Assembly: GCF_000374925.1 (NCBI RefSeq)
Contig: NZ_KB895547.1
Location: 62,001 to 126,000, forward strand
From: Arthrobacter sp. 131MFCol6.1
GTDB lineage: Bacteria > Actinomycetota > Actinomycetes > Actinomycetales > Micrococcaceae
DNA: 64,000 nt
Direction of reading: 5' to 3'
Of the stretch, positions 9,071-17,743 are shown piece after piece. The translations under genes and the position numbers were made by a program. The first letter of the stretch is position 1, and every line of letters begins with the position of its first letter. The notes below the pieces were generated by a model that was not told the origin of the DNA, made no database searches, and saw nothing but the letters and a program-made list of their open reading frames with translations.

Positions 9071-10672
9071 ATGCCCACAGACCGAAGCACGACCGACTCT
9101 TCAGCAGGCGTCATCGACGCCAGCAGAACCAACCAAGGCGCACCCAAGGGTGTGAAGAAACCGAAGCTACGTCGCCGTCGACTCCGCGAGTCCGACGTCA
9201 ACGTTGTCGACCAGCCGATGCTCAAGAAGGCACTCGGCGGCACCATCGTGGGTAACACCATGGAGTGGTACGACGTCGGCGTGTTCGGCTACCTGATCAC
9301 CACCATGGGACCGGTCTTCCTGCCGGAAGCGGACAAGTCCGTCCAGACCCTGTTCCTGCTGGGAACCTTCGCCGCCACCTTCATTGCCCGCCCCCTCGGC
9401 GGAGTCGTGTTCGGCTGGCTGGGCGACAAGATCGGCCGCCAGAAGGTCCTCGCCGCGACCCTGATGATCATGGCCGCCAGCACCTTCGCCGTCGGGCTCC
9501 TGCCCGGCTACGCACAGATCGGCATCTGGGCTGCGGTCCTGCTGGTCCTGTTCAAAGTTATCCAGGGCTTCTCTACCGGCGGTGAATACGCCGGCGCCAC
9601 GACCTTTGTGAGCGAGTACGCCCCGGACAAGCGCCGCGGATTCTTCGCCAGCTTCCTGGACATGGGCAGCTACCTCGGTTTCGCCCTTGGCGCGGCCCTC
9701 GTTTCGGTGCTGCAGCTGACCCTCGGCCAGGACACCATGGAGCAGTGGGGCTGGCGCATCCCGTTCCTCATTGCCGGCCCGCTCGGCCTGATCGCCGTGT
9801 ACTTCCGGAGCAAGATCGAGGAATCCCCCCAGTTCCAGGCAACCCTGGATGCCCAGGAGAACCTCGCCAAGGACGCAACCGCCGCGGACACCGCAGCCTC
9901 CAAGGGCCCGGTGGGCATCGTGAAGGCGTACTGGCGCTCCCTCATCGTGGCGATGATCCTGGTCGCGGCAGCAAACACCGCCGGCTACGCACTGACCTCC
10001 TACATGCCGACGTACCTGACGGAGTCCAAGGGCTACGACGAACTGCACGGCACGCTGCTGACCATCCCCGTGCTGGTCATCATGAGCCTCTGCATCCCGC
10101 TGACCGGCAAGCTTTCTGACCGGATCGGCCGCCGCCCGGTGCTGTGGATCGGCGCCATCAGCACCGTCGTCCTCGCCACCCCCGCCTTCCTGTTGATCGG
10201 CATCGGTGAAATCTGGTCCACGCTGGCCGGCCTTTCCCTGATTGCCTTCCCGGTGACGTTCTACGTGGCCAACCTGGCCTCGGCCCTGCCGGCCCAGTTC
10301 CCGACGGCCAGCCGCTACGGCGCCATGGGCATCGCGTACAACTTCTCGGTGGCCATCTTCGGCGGCACCACGCCGTTCATCGTTGCCGCCCTGATCAGCG
10401 CAACCGGCAACGACATGATGCCGGCCTACTACCTGATGGCCACCTCGGCGATCGGCGCAGTAGCGATCTACTTCCTGAAGGAATCCGCCCAGATGCCGCT
10501 GCCCGGCTCCATGCCGAGCGTGGACACCCAGGCCGAGGCCCGCGAGCTGGTCGCGACGCAGGACGAGAATCCGCTGATCGACCTCGAGCACATGGACATG
10601 CCCATGGTCGCACCGGCCGTCGATTCCACCGCAGGGCGCGGGGAAGCCGAGAAAGTCCCGGCCAACGCCTAA
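9071..10672 (+). CDS. MFS transporter, ProP-like osmoprotectant/proton symporter
   Basis: A 533-residue metabolite:H+ symporter-family permease of the major facilitator superfamily with about 12 membrane helices. GNTMEWYDVGVFGYL in helix 1, RPLGGVVFGWLGDKIGRQKVL in the 2-3 loop and FSTGGEYAGATTFVSEY are hallmarks of the ProP/proline-betaine branch. The N-terminal 60 residues are polar and basic (KKPKLRRRRLRE). The C-terminal 60 are acidic and lack the clear coiled coil of E. coli ProP. I place the start at ATG 9071 because AGGAG at 9058-9062 is eight bases upstream; an in-frame ATG at 9047 has no ribosome site. Proline, betaine or ectoine import is the likely role. The exact substrate is not visible. 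Confidence 0.88.
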   Translation: MPTDRSTTDSSAGVIDASRTNQGAPKGVKKPKLRRRRLRESDVNVVDQPMLKKALGGTIVGNTMEWYDVGVFGYLITTMGPVFLPEADKSVQTLFLLGTFAATFIARPLGGVVFGWLGDKIGRQKVLAATLMIMAASTFAVGLLPGYAQIGIWAAVLLVLFKVIQGFSTGGEYAGATTFVSEYAPDKRRGFFASFLDMGSYLGFALGAALVSVLQLTLGQDTMEQWGWRIPFLIAGPLGLIAVYFRSKIEESPQFQATLDAQENLAKDATAADTAASKGPVGIVKAYWRSLIVAMILVAAANTAGYALTSYMPTYLTESKGYDELHGTLLTIPVLVIMSLCIPLTGKLSDRIGRRPVLWIGAISTVVLATPAFLLIGIGEIWSTLAGLSLIAFPVTFYVANLASALPAQFPTASRYGAMGIAYNFSVAIFGGTTPFIVAALISATGNDMMPAYYLMATSAIGAVAIYFLKESAQMPLPGSMPSVDTQAEARELVATQDENPLIDLEHMDMPMVAPAVDSTAGRGEAEKVPANA

Positions 10673-10737
10673 GCCTGCTGGTCCGCCCGGACCGGCAGCA
10701 GTAGCCCAGGCTACGTAGCTGACTGCCCCGCCCTTTG

Positions 10738-10786
10738 AGGCCTGTTCCGGATGCTTACCCGTTGGGGGACGCATCCGGGCAGGCCT
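10738..10786 (+). terminator. Stem-loop downstream of the ProP-like gene
   Basis: AGGCCTG and CCGGATGC at 10738-10754 pair with GCATCCGG and CAGGCCT at 10771-10786. The pairing is interrupted only by a two-base internal mismatch. It lies 66 bases after the stop and has no T tract, so termination is likely but not certain. Confidence 0.6.
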
Positions 10787-10900
10787 TAGGCGTGTCCGAA
10801 CCACTATCAGCTCCCGGGCGACCGGGAAAGCCCGCCCCCCTTGGCACCCCGCGAAAGTTAGGGAACCGGAGAAACCCGGGAAACCGGAGAGGCAGTTGAG

Positions 10901-11941
10901 ATGTCCCTGTTGCACCACATCCGCTCGCTGCACAGCCTGGCCCCGGCCAACAAGGACCACGTGTCGGCTTGGCGGGTGGCGATCAGCGTGGCCGTTCCGT
11001 CCCTCGCGCTCCTGGCGGCCGGCCGCCCCGAGCTGGCCGGCTACGCAGTTTTCGGCGCGCTGACCGGCATGTACGGCCGCACCGAGCCTCACCAGCTCCG
11101 GCTCCGCCATCAAAGCCAGGCTGCTGTCCTCCTGGTTGCCGGCGTAGGAGTCGGCGTCTTCCTCTCTGTCCACCACATTCATTCGTGGGCCCTGGTGATC
11201 ATTGAGGCCGCGTTTGCCGGCGTGGGCTCGCTGTTCACGGACAGGACGGCCCTGAAACCCGCCGGTCCCTTCTTCGGGATCCTGGCCCTGGGCGCGTGCG
11301 CCTCCGTTCCCGCCGCCGACCCTTGGCAGACGGGCATTCTCATCGCCGCGGGATCGGCCGGGTTCTCCATCATGGTCGGCTTTGGCGGCTGGTTTGTCGG
11401 CCGCGCCTGGCACCGCGGGCGGCGGCGGGACGTCACGGTGTTGCGCGGGGCAGGCCGCCGGGCGGCGTGGCTGCATGCCGCCCGCTACGTCACCGCCGTC
11501 GGCGGCGCCGGGACCCTGGGGGTCCTCAGTGGCAGCGGCCACCCGCACTGGGCCATGGCCGCGGCGGCGGTACCGCTTGCCGGGGCGGACCTGCCCAGCA
11601 GCGTGTACCGCGGCGTCCACCGGATCGTCGGGACACTGGCCGGACTCGTGGTGGTCGCGGCGGTCCTGTTCCCGTGGCCGGGGTCACCGCTGCTGGCCTT
11701 CCCCGGTCAGGAGGCCGCCGTCCTGGTCTGCCTGGTGATTGTCTTGCAGTTCAGCACCGAGCTGTTCATGACCCGGCACTACGGCCTCGCCATGGTCTCC
11801 TTCACCCCGGTGATCCTGCTGGTCGGACAGCTTGCCGCGCCGGCCGATCCCGGCGTGCTGGTGACCGAACGGGCCGTCGAGACACTGGTGGGCGCCGCCG
11901 TCGGGATCGCCGTCGTCGTGTTGATCCGCCGACGGCGGTAA
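10901..11941 (+). CDS. FUSC-family integral membrane protein
   Basis: A 346-residue membrane protein with two groups of hydrophobic helices, at roughly residues 25-170 and 215-340, separated by a basic segment (GRRRDVTVLRGAGRRAAW). Layout and composition match the fusaric-acid-resistance/aromatic-acid-exporter (FUSC) family. Members export aromatic acids or toxic compounds, but many actinobacterial ones are uncharacterised. The motif LFTDRTALKPAGPFF closes the first half. It is preceded by a purine-rich site before the ATG and followed by a perfect 10-base hairpin facing the convergent permease. A second FUSC protein lies near 43.3 kb. Substrate unknown. Confidence 0.8.
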   Translation: MSLLHHIRSLHSLAPANKDHVSAWRVAISVAVPSLALLAAGRPELAGYAVFGALTGMYGRTEPHQLRLRHQSQAAVLLVAGVGVGVFLSVHHIHSWALVIIEAAFAGVGSLFTDRTALKPAGPFFGILALGACASVPAADPWQTGILIAAGSAGFSIMVGFGGWFVGRAWHRGRRRDVTVLRGAGRRAAWLHAARYVTAVGGAGTLGVLSGSGHPHWAMAAAAVPLAGADLPSSVYRGVHRIVGTLAGLVVVAAVLFPWPGSPLLAFPGQEAAVLVCLVIVLQFSTELFMTRHYGLAMVSFTPVILLVGQLAAPADPGVLVTERAVETLVGAAVGIAVVVLIRRRR

Positions 11942-11975
11942 CGGTCCCGCCGCCGTCGCTGCACGTCATGCGGCC

Positions 11976-12006
11976 GCCCGCCTCTGCCGCGGGAGAAGAG
12001 GCGGGC
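11976..12006. terminator. Bidirectional hairpin between convergent genes
   Basis: GCCCGCCTCT at 11976-11985 is perfectly complementary to AGAGGCGGGC at 11997-12006 with an 11-base loop. It sits between the convergent FUSC gene and NCS1 permease gene and could end both transcripts. Confidence 0.7.
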
Positions 12007-12027
12007 AGCCGCCCTGGCGCGATCGGG

Positions 12028-13380
12028 CTACTGCGGCTCGGCCGCCAGCAGCTCGGCATGTTCCTCGGGCGAGAGGTCCCTGTGTCCGTCCATGACCGGG
12101 GGCGGGGAGAGCTTGTAGGCGGCATAGTACAAGCCGGCGGCGAGCGCCATGGTGATCATCGGAGTGAGCTGCGAGACCACGGGCAGCGCCGTCTGCTCGG
12201 TCAAAATGATGCCTGTGGCGGAGGCAACCACCCACGCGATGGCTCCGGCGGTGACCGGCTTCAGCCGGCCCGGCCGGACTTCCGGGAAGTACCGCTCCTC
12301 TTTCCAGTTCACGGCGATGTACGTCAGCGCGATCGCCACCCAGGCCGTGACGAAGACGCCCTGCCAGGCGAGCGCCTTCAGCAGGTAGCTCAACACGTCC
12401 GTGAGCATCAGCAGGAACGCCAGCACTCCGGAGACAATCACCCAGACATACCGTGGCAGGTTGAGGCCGAACACCCGGTGGGCGAAGGCCGAGAGGTTCG
12501 TCGACGCGAGGAAGTAGTTGGCCGTATTGATGCGGGTCTGCGAGATGAAAATGACCAGCAGCCCCCAAACACCCAGCGAAGAAATGAAGGCCGTGACCAC
12601 GCCCGTCTCGGACGCCTCGAGGCCCCACGCACTCATGATGTAGATGCCGACCAGGCCGTTCAGCCCGAACGTGAAGGCATAGAACACCCAGCCGAACGTG
12701 ACGCTGCCGAGGAATTTGCGGTCCTGGCGTTTGCCCATCCGGGCATAGTCGAAGGTGTACATCATCATGATGTAGACGCCCATGTAGATCAGGTAGGACG
12801 TCAGCCAGCCCGGCAGTGCGGAGCTTGCCGCGGCCTCGCCGATCCAATTGGTGGGCACGCCCTGAATCAGGGTCGCGGCGATGACCACTGCGACGAGCCC
12901 TGCGAAGTAGAACGGGAGCAGGAACCCATTGAGCCGGTCCAGCCAGTGCTGGACACCGCCGACTGCCAAGGGGACGGCGTAGACCACTACCGCGGCGTAC
13001 CAGAGCACGAGTTCGCCGCCGAAATATTCGTGGAAGGCGACGGCGATGATGGAACCCTCAAAGACGGCGTAGTAGATGGCCGTGGCCGCAAAGATCAGTG
13101 ACGCGAGCGCCGATCCCAGCAGTCCGAACAGGGTCCGGGAGAAGACACTCACCGTCAGGCCGGTGCGGGCCGCGTAGCGCGAGAGCACCAGGTTGATGAT
13201 CCCGTACGTGGCGATTGTGAGGACCATGCCGATGATGGTGTTGGGCACCCCGACGGCCCCGGCCGAGGCCACTGCCACGTAAATCCAGAACATAGCCGAG
13301 AACAGGGCCCACCAGGCCATGGTCAGCGACCATTTGCCGACCCGCTGGTCGGCGGGCATTACTAAATTTGAGTACGACAA
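12028..13380 (-). CDS. NCS1-family purine-cytosine/hydantoin-type permease
   Basis: A 450-residue permease with about 12 hydrophobic helices of the nucleobase:cation symporter-1 family. RVGKWSLTMAWWALFSAMFW at the N-terminus resembles the cytosine-permease branch. NTANYFLASTNLSAF in the second half is a family signature. TTG at 13380 is the best start: AGAGGTG lies five bases upstream, whereas ATG 13359 has no ribosome site. It is the last gene of the pxp operon, 74 bases after pxpC. NCS1 carriers take up ring amides such as cytosine, allantoin and hydantoin. Here the operon suggests 5-oxoproline or a related lactam as cargo, which is inference. Confidence 0.87.
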   Translation of the reverse strand: MSYSNLVMPADQRVGKWSLTMAWWALFSAMFWIYVAVASAGAVGVPNTIIGMVLTIATYGIINLVLSRYAARTGLTVSVFSRTLFGLLGSALASLIFAATAIYYAVFEGSIIAVAFHEYFGGELVLWYAAVVVYAVPLAVGGVQHWLDRLNGFLLPFYFAGLVAVVIAATLIQGVPTNWIGEAAASSALPGWLTSYLIYMGVYIMMMYTFDYARMGKRQDRKFLGSVTFGWVFYAFTFGLNGLVGIYIMSAWGLEASETGVVTAFISSLGVWGLLVIFISQTRINTANYFLASTNLSAFAHRVFGLNLPRYVWVIVSGVLAFLLMLTDVLSYLLKALAWQGVFVTAWVAIALTYIAVNWKEERYFPEVRPGRLKPVTAGAIAWVVASATGIILTEQTALPVVSQLTPMITMALAAGLYYAAYKLSPPPVMDGHRDLSPEEHAELLAAEPQ

Positions 13381-13454
13381 AGCGACACCTCTGGTGTTGT
13401 AGTGATGCAATTGTGCAGCCTGGGGCGGGCGCCACGGGGCTGTGGGGGCGTTGG

Positions 13455-14414
13455 TTATCCCCAGATGGAACGGCGGAGGGCCTTCCCTTCCGAACGGGCA
13501 GCGACGGCTTCCTCCATGCTCACCGCGACGAAACGCGTCTTGGTCCCCGGTGCGCTGCGGGCAAGTGAGTCCATATCCGCGCTGATGACGGTTGCGACCA
13601 TGGCGTAGCCTCCCCCGGACACGGCGTCGCGGTGCAGGACGATCGGTTCTTTGCCGCCGGGGATCTGGATGGAACCCACCGCATATCCGGCGTCGACGAT
13701 GTTGGAGGGATCGGAACCGGCACCGAAGGGCTGCTCCCGCTCCTTCCATTCGACCTCCGGCCCGCTGTAGCGCAGGCCCGTCCTGTCGGCCACCGGAGTG
13801 AGCGTCCAGGTCGACTCCAGAAGGGTCGCCAGTCCGGCCGCAGTCAGCCGGTGGTCGTAGAGGCCCAGAAGGACCCGGATCTCCGTTTCGGCCGGGAATG
13901 CCGGCCGCAGCTCCGGGGCGATCGCGCCCAGGACCTCCCCGGATGCCGTGTCGCCCACAGGGACCTGGTCCCCGGCGGCGAGCTTGCGGCCCTGATAGCC
14001 GCCCAGGGCACCAAGGGCGTACGTGGAACGGCTCCCGAGCACCAGCGGCACGTCAATGCCGCCCCGGACTGCCACGTAGTACCGGGTGCCGCCCTGGAGG
14101 AATCCGAACGAGACCTCGTCCCCGGCGGCCAGTTCAATGGCCTCCCATTGCGGGGCGGTGGCTCCGTTGACTTTCACTTCCACCGGAGCACCACCCACGG
14201 CGATCACTGCGGGCGCGGAGGTGCGGAATTTCGGGCCCAGATAGGTGCATTCGAGCACCGCTTCCTCGGCGGTGTTGCCCACCAGGGCGTTGACGATCTC
14301 CGCGGAGAGCTGGTCCATGGAGCCGCCTTGTGGGATTCCCACGTTGTAGTGGCCGAATCTTCCCCGGTCCTGGACCGTCGTTGAGAGGCCTGGTTCCAAG
14401 ATCTCAAGAGTCAT
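13455..14414 (-). CDS. pxpC: 5-oxoprolinase subunit C / biotin-dependent carboxyltransferase family (KipA/AHS2)
   Basis: A 319-residue protein of the family known as KipA, allophanate-hydrolase subunit 2 or PxpC. Diagnostic are EPGLSTTVQDRGRFGHYNVG at the N-terminus, GGSMDQLSAEIVNALVGN after it, and RTGLRYSGPEVEW with DPSNIVDAGYAVGSIQIPGG toward the C-terminus. ATG 14414 overlaps the pxpB stop by 11 bases. Family members pair with PxpB. The same two modules together make the carboxyltransferase domain of urea carboxylase. Here the pair is encoded beside a biotin carboxylase and a biotin carrier, so it may act as a carboxyltransferase as well as, or instead of, an ATP-dependent 5-oxoprolinase subunit. 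Confidence 0.93.
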   Translation of the reverse strand: MTLEILEPGLSTTVQDRGRFGHYNVGIPQGGSMDQLSAEIVNALVGNTAEEAVLECTYLGPKFRTSAPAVIAVGGAPVEVKVNGATAPQWEAIELAAGDEVSFGFLQGGTRYYVAVRGGIDVPLVLGSRSTYALGALGGYQGRKLAAGDQVPVGDTASGEVLGAIAPELRPAFPAETEIRVLLGLYDHRLTAAGLATLLESTWTLTPVADRTGLRYSGPEVEWKEREQPFGAGSDPSNIVDAGYAVGSIQIPGGKEPIVLHRDAVSGGGYAMVATVISADMDSLARSAPGTKTRFVAVSMEEAVAARSEGKALRRSIWG

Positions 14415-15315
14415 TGAGGTTCTCCAATAGCTTGGTGTTGTAGCTCTCGGGGTCGCCGAGGGCCTCGGCCAGATCGAAGGTGACCGGCACCTGCTTGTAG
14501 ACGAAGGTTCCCGCGTCCACCTGTTCCTTGATGCTCTTGTATTCGACCTCATCGACGGGGCGGAACTTGACGATGTCGCCGGGTTTGAAGAAGACCATGA
14601 AGTCCTTGAAATCGGCCAGGGACTGCGCCGGGTCGAAGATCGGAGCCGCCGCGATCCCGAACATCTGGTAGCCGCCGGCCCCGCGGACGGAATAGATGCA
14701 GGCGAAGCAGCCGCCGTGACCGACGGTGAGCGGAGGCGTATCCGTGCGCGGGCTCAGGTATTTCGGCACCTCCAGCTGTTGCTCGCGCGGCACCATCTGG
14801 AACATGAACGGCAGCCCGGCCACAAACCCGACCATGGAGACCAGCCAAGGACTGCTGTGGTGGCGCCTGATGAACTCGTCGGCACCGGAGAGATCGTTGA
14901 CCTCGGCCGCAAAGTCCAGGTCGGTCCCCTCCGGCCGCTGGTGACCGCTGCGGAACCGGGCACCGGTTTCCCGCGTGTAGGGATCGTCGTACCAGACCGG
15001 AATCTCGATCAGCCGGGTGTTCAGCACCGGGTGGGAGGCGTTGTCCACTTCGACTTCGATCTCCCGCATGGCGGATTCGAGGTCCGCCGCGCCCAGCAGG
15101 TCAGGATCGAAGCGGACCAGCAGGGACGCGTTGGCGGGGCAGATTTCGGTCACGCCGGCCAGCGCCCGGCCACCGAGCCGGGTGGCCATCGAGTTGGATT
15201 TGAAGTTCGCGGCGAGGCTCATGGCCTCGGAGATTTCCACGAACAGGAACTCGTCGCCGCCCCAGGTGTAGCGTGCCGTGCCTTTGAGCGAGTCGGCGCT
15301 CAGGGTGTCGCTCAT
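14404..15315 (-). CDS. pxpB: 5-oxoprolinase subunit B (KipI/AHS1 family)
   Basis: A 303-residue PxpB/KipI-family protein, longer than the about 220 residues of the shortest members. VRFDPDLLGAADLESAMREI and the IPVWYDD segment are typical of the first half. MVGFVAGLPFM and LSPRTDTPPLTVGHGGC lead into SVRGAGGYQMFGI, where AHS1 proteins bind. The C-terminal third resembles the extended urea-carboxylase-type AHS1. It overlaps the carboxylase gene by four bases upstream and pxpC by 11 bases downstream, so tight coupling suggests a stoichiometric complex. It would act in the cytosol with PxpA and PxpC to open 5-oxoproline to glutamate. Confidence 0.92.
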   Translation of the reverse strand: MSDTLSADSLKGTARYTWGGDEFLFVEISEAMSLAANFKSNSMATRLGGRALAGVTEICPANASLLVRFDPDLLGAADLESAMREIEVEVDNASHPVLNTRLIEIPVWYDDPYTRETGARFRSGHQRPEGTDLDFAAEVNDLSGADEFIRRHHSSPWLVSMVGFVAGLPFMFQMVPREQQLEVPKYLSPRTDTPPLTVGHGGCFACIYSVRGAGGYQMFGIAAAPIFDPAQSLADFKDFMVFFKPGDIVKFRPVDEVEYKSIKEQVDAGTFVYKQVPVTFDLAEALGDPESYNTKLLENLNDS

Positions 15316-16667
15316 GACAGCCCACCCAGGATCTCCGGGGTCGTCTCGATGAACTTGGTGTGGTGCTCCACCGACTTCAGTTCCGGCCGGTGCAGCACGG
15401 CGCTCAGCAGCGGGATGGTGGTCGACACGCCCTCGATCGTGATCTCGTCCAGGGCCCGGATGGACCGCCCGATGGCCTCGTCCCGGGTTTCGTCCCAGAC
15501 GATGATCTTCGCCAGGAGCGAGTCGTAGAACGGCATCACCGTGGATCCGGCAACGAACCCGGAGTCAATGCGGACACCGGGACCGCCCGGCCAGTCGAGG
15601 CGTTCCAGCAGCCCGGGGCTGGGCATGAATCCCTTGGCCGGGTCTTCGGCGTTGAGCCGGAACTCGAAGGCATGGCCGCGGAAGACGACGTCTTCCTGGC
15701 GCATCCGAAGCGGTTCGCCGGCGGCGATGAGCAGTTGTTCCCGGACCAGGTCAAGGCCCGTGACCATCTCCGTGACGGGGTGCTCCACCTGGAGCCGGGT
15801 GTTCATCTCGATGAAGGAGACTTCGTGGTTGACCGCGTCATAGAGGAATTCGACGGTGCCGAGTCCCTTGTAGTGGCACTGCCTGGCAAGCTCCACCGAG
15901 GAATCCAGCATGTGCTTGCGGACGGCGTCCGGCAGGTCAGGGGCGGGAGCCTCCTCCAGGATTTTCTGCTGCCGCCGCTGCATGGAGCAGTCCCGGTCAC
16001 CGAGGTGGACGACGTTGGTGCCGTCCCCGAGGACCTGGACCTCAACGTGCCGGGCGCGTTCCACAAACTTCTCCAGGTAGACGGCGGCACTGCCAAACGC
16101 GGCGGCAGCTTCGGCCTGCGCCACGTCGACGGTCGAGGCCAGGTCTTCCGCGCGGGTCACGAGCCGGATTCCGCGCCCGCCGCCGCCTGCGGCCGCCTTG
16201 ACCACCAGGGGGTAGCCGATCTCGGCCGCGATCTCCAGCAACGCGTCGCCGGTGGGGGCCTCCCCGTGGGTCCCGCGGAGGGTGGGAACGCCAGCGGCCT
16301 CAGCCGCCTGCCGTGCCCGCGCCTTGTCCCCCATCAGCTCGATGGCTTCCGGAGACGGGCCCACCCAAATGAGCCCGGCTTCCATGACGGCCCGGGCGAA
16401 CACCGCATTCTCGGACAGGAAGCCGTAGCCGGGGTGCACCGCGTCGCAGCCGAAGTCGATTGCCGCTTTCAGGACGGCGCCGTGGTTCAGGTAACTTTGG
16501 CTGGCGGGGGCGGGACCAATGACCGCGTATTCATCCGCAAGGCGGGCAGCCAGCCCGTCGACATCGGGTTCGCTCGCCACCACCACCGTGCGAATCCCCA
16601 GTTCACGTGCTGTGCGGATAATCCGTACTGCGATCTCGCCCCTGTTGGCTATGAGCAGTTTCTTCAT
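15312..16667 (-). CDS. Biotin carboxylase subunit of the pxp operon
   Basis: A 451-residue biotin carboxylase, full length for AccC. It carboxylates carrier-bound biotin with ATP and bicarbonate. The start MKKLLIANRGEIAVRIIRT, the ATP-grasp glycine loop GGGGRGIRLV, the CSMQRRQQKILEEAP segment and EMNTRLQVEHPVTE are all present. It overlaps both neighbours by four bases (carrier upstream, pxpB downstream). Being locked inside the pxp operon, it is unlikely to be the housekeeping acetyl-CoA carboxylase component. In actinobacteria that role normally belongs to a fused alpha subunit with carboxylase and carrier domains. Supplying a PxpB/PxpC carboxyltransferase is the more natural role, as in urea carboxylase. 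Confidence 0.93.
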   Translation of the reverse strand: MKKLLIANRGEIAVRIIRTARELGIRTVVVASEPDVDGLAARLADEYAVIGPAPASQSYLNHGAVLKAAIDFGCDAVHPGYGFLSENAVFARAVMEAGLIWVGPSPEAIELMGDKARARQAAEAAGVPTLRGTHGEAPTGDALLEIAAEIGYPLVVKAAAGGGGRGIRLVTRAEDLASTVDVAQAEAAAAFGSAAVYLEKFVERARHVEVQVLGDGTNVVHLGDRDCSMQRRQQKILEEAPAPDLPDAVRKHMLDSSVELARQCHYKGLGTVEFLYDAVNHEVSFIEMNTRLQVEHPVTEMVTGLDLVREQLLIAAGEPLRMRQEDVVFRGHAFEFRLNAEDPAKGFMPSPGLLERLDWPGGPGVRIDSGFVAGSTVMPFYDSLLAKIIVWDETRDEAIGRSIRALDEITIEGVSTTIPLLSAVLHRPELKSVEHHTKFIETTPEILGGLS

Positions 16668-16909
16668 GGTTTTTCCTCTATCACTGCAATCACGTCACCC
16701 GGATTGACCGTGCCTGAATCCGACACCTCGAACTTGACCAGGTTCCCGGCCACTTCTGTTTTGACTTCGCTGAACTGCTTCATGATTTCGACGACGCCGA
16801 TCGTCTGGCCCGCCTCGACGTCGTCGCCTTCCTGCACGTAGGGATCCTTGTCCGGGCCGGGCTTGCGGTAGAACACTCCGGGAAGCGGCGAGGTGACTTG
16901 GTGTGACAT
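16664..16909 (-). CDS. Biotin carboxyl carrier protein, short standalone domain
   Basis: An 81-residue protein that is essentially one biotinyl domain, about half the length of an AccB with its N-terminal linker. The biotin-accepting lysine is K44 in VEIMKQFSEV, a variant of the usual EAMKM. The half-domains PGVFYRKPGPDKDPYVQEGD and VNPGDVIAVIEE flank it symmetrically. I chose ATG 16909 because GAAAGG lies just upstream; an in-frame start 48 bases earlier adds a non-conserved leader. It overlaps the biotin carboxylase by four bases. It would shuttle carboxybiotin between that subunit and the PxpB/PxpC carboxyltransferase. Confidence 0.92.
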   Translation of the reverse strand: MSHQVTSPLPGVFYRKPGPDKDPYVQEGDDVEAGQTIGVVEIMKQFSEVKTEVAGNLVKFEVSDSGTVNPGDVIAVIEEKP

Positions 16910-16953
16910 GGTGTGCCTTTCAGTTTGCGGTGGGGTGGGCGGTGCGTGACAGG

Positions 16954-17709
16954 TCATGGCTGCCGTTCGCCGAGGGCCGCCCGCACGGCTTGCGCCACGG
17001 CCGGCGAGTTGGGGGCATCAGAGTGGACGCAGATGCTGGTGAAGTCGATGCCCACGGTCGAGCCGTCGGAGGTCTCCACGAGACCGTCGTCCAGGACCCG
17101 GCGCACGCGTTCGGCGGCCTTGGCGGGGTCCGTGGCCTCGGGCCGGCGCTGGATAATCAGCTGGCCTGCGGGGTTGTAGTTCAGGTCCACGTAAAGTTCG
17201 CCGACGAACGGCACCCCCATCTCCGCGCAGACGCTTTCGTGCGCGGTGCCGGCAAGCCCGAAGATGGGGACACCGTACAGTGCGGCGACTTTCGCGGCGG
17301 ACCGCATCAGTTCCGGATCACGCGAGAGCATCCCGTACAGGGAGCCGTGGGGTTTGATGTGGTTGAGTTCCACTCCGGCCTTCTTGAGGAAGCCCACCAG
17401 TGCACCCGTCTGGTACAGGATGAGGGACTCGACCTCGGCCGGAGTCAGTTTCATTTCGCGGCGCCCGAAGCCGGTCAGATCGGGCAGGCCCGGGTGCGCA
17501 CCGATCCGGACGCCGTGTGCCTTGGCGGCGGCTACGGTTTCCTCCATGGTGTCCGGATCGCCGGCGTGGAAACCGCAGGCCACGTTGGCCACGTCAATGA
17601 TTTCCATGAGCGCCCGGTCATTGCCGAAGCTGTGCAGCCCGAAGGCCTCGCCCAGGTCCGAATTTATCTCGATGCCAGCTGTGACGCTGCCCACATTAAC
17701 ATTGTTCAT
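16954..17709 (-). CDS. pxpA: 5-oxoprolinase subunit A (LamB/YcsF family)
   Basis: A 251-residue LamB/YcsF-fold protein, the usual family length. INSDLGEAFG near the N-terminus, VACGFHAGDPDTM, IGAHPGLPDLTGFGRR and HIKPHGSLYG are the conserved metal or substrate segments. This subunit is thought to bind and hydrolyse 5-oxoproline with PxpBC. As first gene of the minus-strand operon it faces the PucR regulator across about 120 bases that contain two palindromes. Some relatives were once annotated as lactam-utilisation proteins, which fits the lactam substrate. The carrier gene follows after 44 bases. Confidence 0.94.
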   Translation of the reverse strand: MNNVNVGSVTAGIEINSDLGEAFGLHSFGNDRALMEIIDVANVACGFHAGDPDTMEETVAAAKAHGVRIGAHPGLPDLTGFGRREMKLTPAEVESLILYQTGALVGFLKKAGVELNHIKPHGSLYGMLSRDPELMRSAAKVAALYGVPIFGLAGTAHESVCAEMGVPFVGELYVDLNYNPAGQLIIQRRPEATDPAKAAERVRRVLDDGLVETSDGSTVGIDFTSICVHSDAPNSPAVAQAVRAALGERQP

Positions 17710-17743
17710 GCGTTCAACAGTAGGGACTGCCCCATCCCTTACA

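Noticed and set aside
9167-11620. An 817-residue open frame on the minus strand opposite the ProP-like and FUSC genes
   Set aside because: It is antisense to two well-supported membrane proteins, has Gly/His/Gln-rich low-complexity translation and no family motif. Such frames arise from high GC at third positions.
11296-13101. A 601-residue plus-strand frame over the FUSC gene end and the NCS1 permease
   Set aside because: Arg/Gly/His-rich translation, overlaps two convergent real genes, no ribosome site or domain.
15312-16909. Housekeeping acetyl-CoA carboxylase AccC/AccB
   Set aside because: The two genes are locked by overlaps inside the pxp operon, the carrier is a bare domain, and no carboxyltransferase of the AccA/AccD type is present.
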